This document shows positions 60,192 to 64,000 of a stretch of DNA of 64,000 nt, piece by piece. The translations under genes and the position numbers were made by a program. Below the pieces are notes generated by a model, which was not told the DNA's origin, did not search any database, and was given only the letters and a program-made list of their open reading frames with translations. Origin of the DNA: Blastococcus colisei (GTDB lineage Bacteria > Actinomycetota > Actinomycetes > Mycobacteriales > Geodermatophilaceae); the NCBI RefSeq assembly GCF_006717095.1, contig NZ_VFQE01000001.1, positions 3,224,001 through 3,288,000 on the forward strand, read 5' to 3'. Positions within the stretch are counted from its first letter, which is position 1. The number at the start of each line of letters is the position of its first letter.

Positions 60192-62128
60192 CCGACACAA
60201 TGACCGAGGCGGACCCCGCCACGAGACCGCGCCGCGCAGAGAGCCTGCACGGCCGGCCCGCCACGAGCGACCGACGCAGGGAGCCCTCCCCCCGCCGGCG
60301 ACCGACGCTGCCCCGGCTGTCGCCACGCCACTGGCTGGTCGCCGCCGTGGTCGGACTGCTCCTGCTGTTCGGCGCGGCCCTGGCGTACCTCACGGCCGAC
60401 CCCTCCGGCCGCGAGGTCGGTCTCGACAGGCTGAGCGAACTCGCCGGCGCCGGGGCCGTCGAGAAGGCGACGTTCCTCGACGAGGACGCACGCGTCGTCG
60501 TCACGACGGCCGGTGGTGAGCAGTTCTGGGTCGCCTACCCCGCCAGCGACTCGGCCACCTCGGCGCTGCTGCAGGAGCTGACGGCATCGGGGGCCCAGGT
60601 GAGCGTGGACGCCCAGCCCGGCAAGGCAGTCACCCGGATCGTCGCCACCGGCCTGCTGCCGCTGATGGTCCTGGCGGCCCTGTTCGGGCTGTTCTTCGTC
60701 GGCGGCCGCGACGGCGGGGCCTCGGACATCCGCGGCTTCGGCACGCTGGGCAAGCGCGGCGGTGGGCGCGCCACTCCCCCGGCCGTCACCTTCGCCGACG
60801 TCGCCGGTGCCGACGAGGCGGTGACCGAGCTGCGCGAGGTGGTGGAGTACCTGAACGACCCCGGCCGCTACGCGGCGCTCGGCGCCAACCCGCCCAAGGG
60901 GGTGCTGCTGTTCGGGCCGCCGGGAACCGGCAAGACGCTGATCGCGCGCGCGACAGCGGGTGAGGCCGGGGTGCCGTTCTTCTCCGTGGCCGGCGCGGAG
61001 TTCGTCGAGTCACTGGTCGGCGTGGGCGCGGCCCGCATCCGCGACCTGTTCGCCAGCGTGCGGGCCGTCGCCCCCGCGATCGTCTTCATCGACGAGCTCG
61101 ACGCCGCGGGCCGGCGTCGCGGGGGCGCGGAGACCGGCGGTTCCGAGGAGCGGGAGCAGACGCTCAACCAGCTTCTGGTCGAGCTGGACGGGTTCGCCGC
61201 GTCGGCCGGCATCGTGGTGATGGGCGCCACCAACCGCCCCGACATCCTCGACCCCGCCCTGCTGCGGCCGGGCCGGTTCGACCGGCACGTGACGGTCGAT
61301 CAGCCCGACCGGGCGGGCCGGGAGAAGATCCTCCAGGTGCACAGCCGCGGCAAGCCGCTGGCAGCCGACGTCGACCTGGCCGTGGTCGCCCGGCGCACGC
61401 CCGGCTTCACCGGCGCGGACCTGGCCAACGTGGTCAACGAGGCGACGCTGCTCGCCATCCGCGAGGGTCGGTCGCTCATCGGCATGCCGGACCTGGTCGA
61501 GGCCATCGAACGGGTGCTCGGGGGGCCGCAGCGGCGAGGCCGCATCCTCGGTGATGAGGTGCGCCGCCGCATCGCCGTCCACGAGGCCGGGCACGCCGTC
61601 GTCGCCGGAGCGATGGGCCAGGAGGTGCACCGGGTGTCCGTGGTCTCTCGCGGCAGCGGACTGGGCACCGTCGGGCTCGCCGGCGGCGAGGAGGCCGTGC
61701 TGCTCACGGCCGCCGAGCTCGCCGACCGGATCACCGTGGCCATGTCCGGGCGCGCGGCGGAGGAGATCCTGCTGGGCTCGGCATCGACCGGCAGTGAGGA
61801 TGACCTGGCACGAGCCACGGAAATCGCACGAGAGATGGTGCTCCGGCACGGCATGAGTCCCACGGTGGGCCGGGTGCGGCTGACCGGCTCGGCGGCCGAC
61901 GTGTTCCTCGGCGGGCAGGCGGCCACCGGGGAACTGTCCCAGGACCTGCGCCGGCGGGTGGAGTCGGAGACCGCCCGGCTGCTGGACGCAGGCTTCGAGC
62001 GGGCCGCTGACGTCCTGCTCGCACATCGCGCCGTCGTCGAAGGCCTCGTCAGCGTCCTGCTGGCAGAGGAGTCCCTGGAGGGATCGGCGCTGGAGCGGCA
62101 CCTGCAGGCGGTCGTCCCGACGACCTGA
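60188..62128 (+). CDS. ftsH: FtsH-like membrane AAA protease, variant
   Basis: A 646-residue FtsH: two membrane helices (about 49-68 and 152-171) around an extracellular segment, AAA domain with Walker A GPPGTGKT (243-250), Walker B IVFIDELDA and SRH ATNRPDILDPALLRPGRFD, and the zinc protease motif HEAGH (465-469). The pore loop usually reads FVG; here it is LVG (276-278). It should degrade membrane or short-lived proteins with ATP. ATG 60188 overlaps the VWA gene stop, so both are made together. It is likely a specialised copy beside a housekeeping ftsH elsewhere, though that is inference. Confidence 0.9.
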   Translation: MTDTMTEADPATRPRRAESLHGRPATSDRRREPSPRRRPTLPRLSPRHWLVAAVVGLLLLFGAALAYLTADPSGREVGLDRLSELAGAGAVEKATFLDEDARVVVTTAGGEQFWVAYPASDSATSALLQELTASGAQVSVDAQPGKAVTRIVATGLLPLMVLAALFGLFFVGGRDGGASDIRGFGTLGKRGGGRATPPAVTFADVAGADEAVTELREVVEYLNDPGRYAALGANPPKGVLLFGPPGTGKTLIARATAGEAGVPFFSVAGAEFVESLVGVGAARIRDLFASVRAVAPAIVFIDELDAAGRRRGGAETGGSEEREQTLNQLLVELDGFAASAGIVVMGATNRPDILDPALLRPGRFDRHVTVDQPDRAGREKILQVHSRGKPLAADVDLAVVARRTPGFTGADLANVVNEATLLAIREGRSLIGMPDLVEAIERVLGGPQRRGRILGDEVRRRIAVHEAGHAVVAGAMGQEVHRVSVVSRGSGLGTVGLAGGEEAVLLTAAELADRITVAMSGRAAEEILLGSASTGSEDDLARATEIAREMVLRHGMSPTVGRVRLTGSAADVFLGGQAATGELSQDLRRRVESETARLLDAGFERAADVLLAHRAVVEGLVSVLLAEESLEGSALERHLQAVVPTT

Positions 62129-62161
62129 GGGCCGCCGCGGACGGGACCAAGCGTCAGCCGC

Positions 62162-63064
62162 TCAGAGCAACAGGCTGACCTGGGAACGTATCCCCGGCCG
62201 AGCCGGGCCGACGGCGGGGCGACCGCGGCCCACGGCGGCGTTGCCGCGAGCGAGCAGTCGTCGCAGGATCAGGTGAGCACCCGGGGCACCACTAGCTCCA
62301 GCGAACAGCACGACGGCCAGAAGCACGATCGCCCCGCCCGCGGGCAGGCCCGCGTAGTAGGCAGCGGTCGTCCCGACGACCGCGACGACGGCGCCGATGG
62401 CCACCGCAGCCACCAGCGTGCCTCGGAAACTACGGGCCATCGCCATCGCAGCGGCAGCCGGAAGGACCATCAGGGCGCTGACCAACAACAGGCCCAGGAT
62501 GCGCATCGAGGCCACCACGGTCGCCGCCGTGGTGGCAGCGAACAGGAGGTTCAGCGGGACGACGGGCAGGCCCGCGGCGCGCGCGCACTCCTCGTCGACG
62601 GAGACGGCGAACAGCGCCCGGCGCCACCCGACGGTGACCGCCAGCACGGCGGCCACCGTCCCGCTGAGGACGAGGAGGTCGGTGCGGGTGGTCGTCAGGA
62701 TGGCGCCGAAGAGATAGGCATCCAGGTTCATCGAGCCGCCGGCGGGCGCCCAGGAGAGGACCACGACCCCGCCGGCGATGCCCCCCGCGAAGAGGATCGC
62801 CAGGAGGACGTCGGCCTCGCTGCGGCGCAGCCCTCGCAGCAGCTCCATCCCCACGGCTCCGGCCACGGCCACGGCCATCGCGGTGCCGGTCGGCGCCCAG
62901 CCGGCCACCACCCCGAGCGCCACGCCGGACAGCGCCACGTGCCCGATGCCGTCACCGATGATCGACATCCGACGCTGCACCAGATGCACCCCCACGGTCG
63001 GCGCCATGACACCCACCAGCACGCCCGCCACCAGCGCTGACTGCATGAAGCCGTACCTGAGCAC
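62162..63064 (-). CDS. znuB: Second ZnuB-type metal ABC permease
   Basis: A 300-residue ABC-3 family permease similar to the ZnuB at 50415 (LRYGFMQSALVAGVLVGVMA, GDGIGHVALSGVALGVVAG) but without its histidine-rich tail. The matching ATPase and binding protein are not beside it, so it may use those of znuAC or be the remainder of a second system. A GTG start at 63064 lies 42 bp from Zur box 5. It is convergent with ftsH. Confidence 0.88.
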   Translation of the reverse strand: MLRYGFMQSALVAGVLVGVMAPTVGVHLVQRRMSIIGDGIGHVALSGVALGVVAGWAPTGTAMAVAVAGAVGMELLRGLRRSEADVLLAILFAGGIAGGVVVLSWAPAGGSMNLDAYLFGAILTTTRTDLLVLSGTVAAVLAVTVGWRRALFAVSVDEECARAAGLPVVPLNLLFAATTAATVVASMRILGLLLVSALMVLPAAAAMAMARSFRGTLVAAVAIGAVVAVVGTTAAYYAGLPAGGAIVLLAVVLFAGASGAPGAHLILRRLLARGNAAVGRGRPAVGPARPGIRSQVSLLL

Positions 63065-63105
63065 GTCGCTGCCCTCCCAAGCCCTAGGGCCACCACATCG
63101 CGCTA

Positions 63106-63120
63106 TCGAGAATCGTTCTC
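63106..63120. promoter_or_regulatory. Zur box 5
   Basis: TCGAGAATCGTTCTC contains the perfect palindrome GAGAA-TCG-TTCTC. Upstream of the second znuB, oriented leftward with AT-rich TTATAT next to it (63121-63126). Confidence 0.85.
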
Positions 63121-63383
63121 ATATAAGACTAGACGAGACGGCGCCCAAGCGGACCTGGGGAGCAGCGATCCGTGCCCGGAGCACCCGAGCCGGCTCGGCG
63201 GCGGGCCAGCCGGAGGCGTGTCTCACCCGCTCCCGGGCCACGCTCGGGTCAGGACCATGCCGGGGGGCGATCATCGCGTCGGCCTGCCGGTCTCGGTCAG
63301 GAGCGCATCACGGTGGGGCACGAGGGATCCTGGGTCTGGTCGGGTGCTTGGCGGCTCCCCCCACCAAACCCGGAGGCCCCTCC
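63121..63383. other. Stretch upstream of Zur box 5, no gene seen
   Basis: About 260 bases between box 5 and the methyltransferase relic, with no convincing frame, repeat or RNA. Confidence 0.4.
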
Positions 63384-63720
63384 TCACATCAGGATCAGTC
63401 GCTCAGCGACTCCCCGCACCAACCTGTCCGAGCAGTCAGCTGCCGTGGGCCCGTGTGGCGTCACCTGCGTGCGCCGCAGCTGTCCGTGGCGCCGCGGGAC
63501 CAGCTCGGCCTCATCGCCGGGGAGGTCGACGGCATCGACGTGACCGGACGGACCCGACGGCAGGGCCGGCCAGCGCCGCCGAGGCACCGTCCCGCAGCAG
63601 GCGTCGAGCGCCGGCTCCCCGGGCTGCAGGTCGACCGGGACCACGGTGGCCTGATCCAGGGGATCCCACCGAAGCGGCGCTCAGACGGCAGAAGTCGCTG
63701 GCCGCTCGGTCAAACGCCCC
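63384..63720 (-). pseudogene. Decayed SAM-dependent methyltransferase
   Basis: Leftward from about 63715 one frame reads AFDRAASDFCRLSA; another then gives PLRWDPLDQATVVPVDLQPG followed by EPALDACCGT, the start and motif I of UbiE-like methyltransferases, then GPSGHVDAVDLPGDEAEL, the motif II region, before similarity fades and a stop follows. A frameshift lies between the first two pieces and the SAM-binding loop after CCGT is disturbed (missing glycine). A truncated relic. Confidence 0.65.
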
Positions 63721-63763
63721 GGCCCAGCGCGCCGGCGCCTCCGGCTCGGCTCCCCCGGGAGGT

Positions 63764-64000
63764 TCACGGTGCCGCCGCCTCCGGCTCGATCGCCGGGTCC
63801 GAGCGGGGCACGCCGCGGTAGCGCACCAGCCGGGAGGAGTTGAGCGCGACCGCCACCGAGGAGGCGTTGTGCAAGACGGCGGCGAGCACCGGCGACAGCG
63901 CGCCGCCGGCACCGGCCAGGAGCCCCGCGCCGTTGACGGCGATCGACATGCCGTAGTTCTGGCTGACGATGTCGAGGGTGCGGCCGCCCAACTGGCGCAG
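63764..64000 (-). CDS. P-type metal ATPase, C-terminal end only
   Basis: The visible 78 codons read SQNYGMSIAVNGAGLLAGAG and PVLAAVLHNASSVAVALNSS, the last two membrane helices of P1B-type heavy-metal ATPases (CtpC/ZntA-like), then a short tail and a stop. The helix residues N and HN(A)SS are typical of the family. The gene begins outside the window. It is a separate and apparently intact copy from the decayed ATPase at 55364-56760. Confidence 0.78.
   Translation of the reverse strand: MRQLGGRTLDIVSQNYGMSIAVNGAGLLAGAGGALSPVLAAVLHNASSVAVALNSSRLVRYRGVPRSDPAIEPEAAAP

Noticed and set aside
1-64000. CRISPR arrays and rRNA genes
   Set aside because: No regularly spaced direct repeats or rRNA-like sequence were seen.

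Overview
The window is very GC-rich actinobacterial DNA. Genes are dense, many neighbours overlap by 4 bp (GTGA or ATGA), and GTG starts are common. The left end keeps the order ahpE / DUF3052 / aceE / PucR-type activator / fabD / acpP / fabF / accD known from mycobacteria (Rv2238c to Rv2247), but with fabH in the operon as in Streptomyces. With the MRF-type GTPase and gene content this suggests a Geodermatophilaceae-like actinomycete (Blastococcus, Geodermatophilus or Modestobacter). The family is an inference.

1-20 kb is core chromosome: a peroxiredoxin cut by the window edge, pyruvate dehydrogenase E1, a GH1 glycosidase / amidohydrolase / pirin-like / PAP2 group, then the fatty-acid synthase II operon (fasR, fabD, fabH, acpP, fabF, accD) with hairpins between genes. 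After it come DUF3145, a membrane GGDEF cyclase, a mycothiol-dependent enzyme-like protein, a TVP38 membrane protein and an M23 peptidase preceded by a clear c-di-AMP (ydaO-type) riboswitch.

20.4-26.7 kb is accessory. A tRNA-Met gene is followed at once by a tyrosine recombinase, then small unknown genes, a translationally coupled three-gene cassette with a zinc-finger/HTH protein, and a run of broken genes (response regulator, alcohol dehydrogenase, metallo-beta-lactamase-fold protein). No second attachment site was found, so the right boundary is open. A P450 follows.

28-45 kb is largely metal handling and transport: ArsR plus CDF exporter, a YcnI-like copper protein, chromate genes (chrB in two coupled parts, chrA), a kinase-like protein with a degenerate catalytic loop coupled to a heterodimeric ABC exporter, a DUF3152 protease-like protein, a CopC-CopD fusion, a secreted repeat protein, and a CmtR-like sensor with its own CDF exporter.

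45-64 kb is a zinc-limitation region. Five related boxes of the form GAGAATnnTTCTC sit at 48556, 48609, 54061, 56870 and 63106, and Zur is encoded between them. They flank: a four-gene operon (small Cys protein, COG0523 GTPase, WD40 protein, FAD protein); znuABC-zur; a bidirectional pair of operons for cysteine-free ribosomal proteins (L28, L33, S14, S18 one way; MRF GTPase, L31, L32 and a ferredoxin-like protein the other way); a small secreted protein followed by a surface beta-propeller/VWA protein coupled to a second FtsH; and a second ZnuB-type permease. The picture is of cells that import zinc, replace zinc-binding ribosomal proteins, and change an envelope and proteolysis module when zinc is short. 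The VWA-FtsH module is the least familiar part and the best candidate for a new system. Decayed genes (a P-type ATPase and a methyltransferase) lie among these operons.
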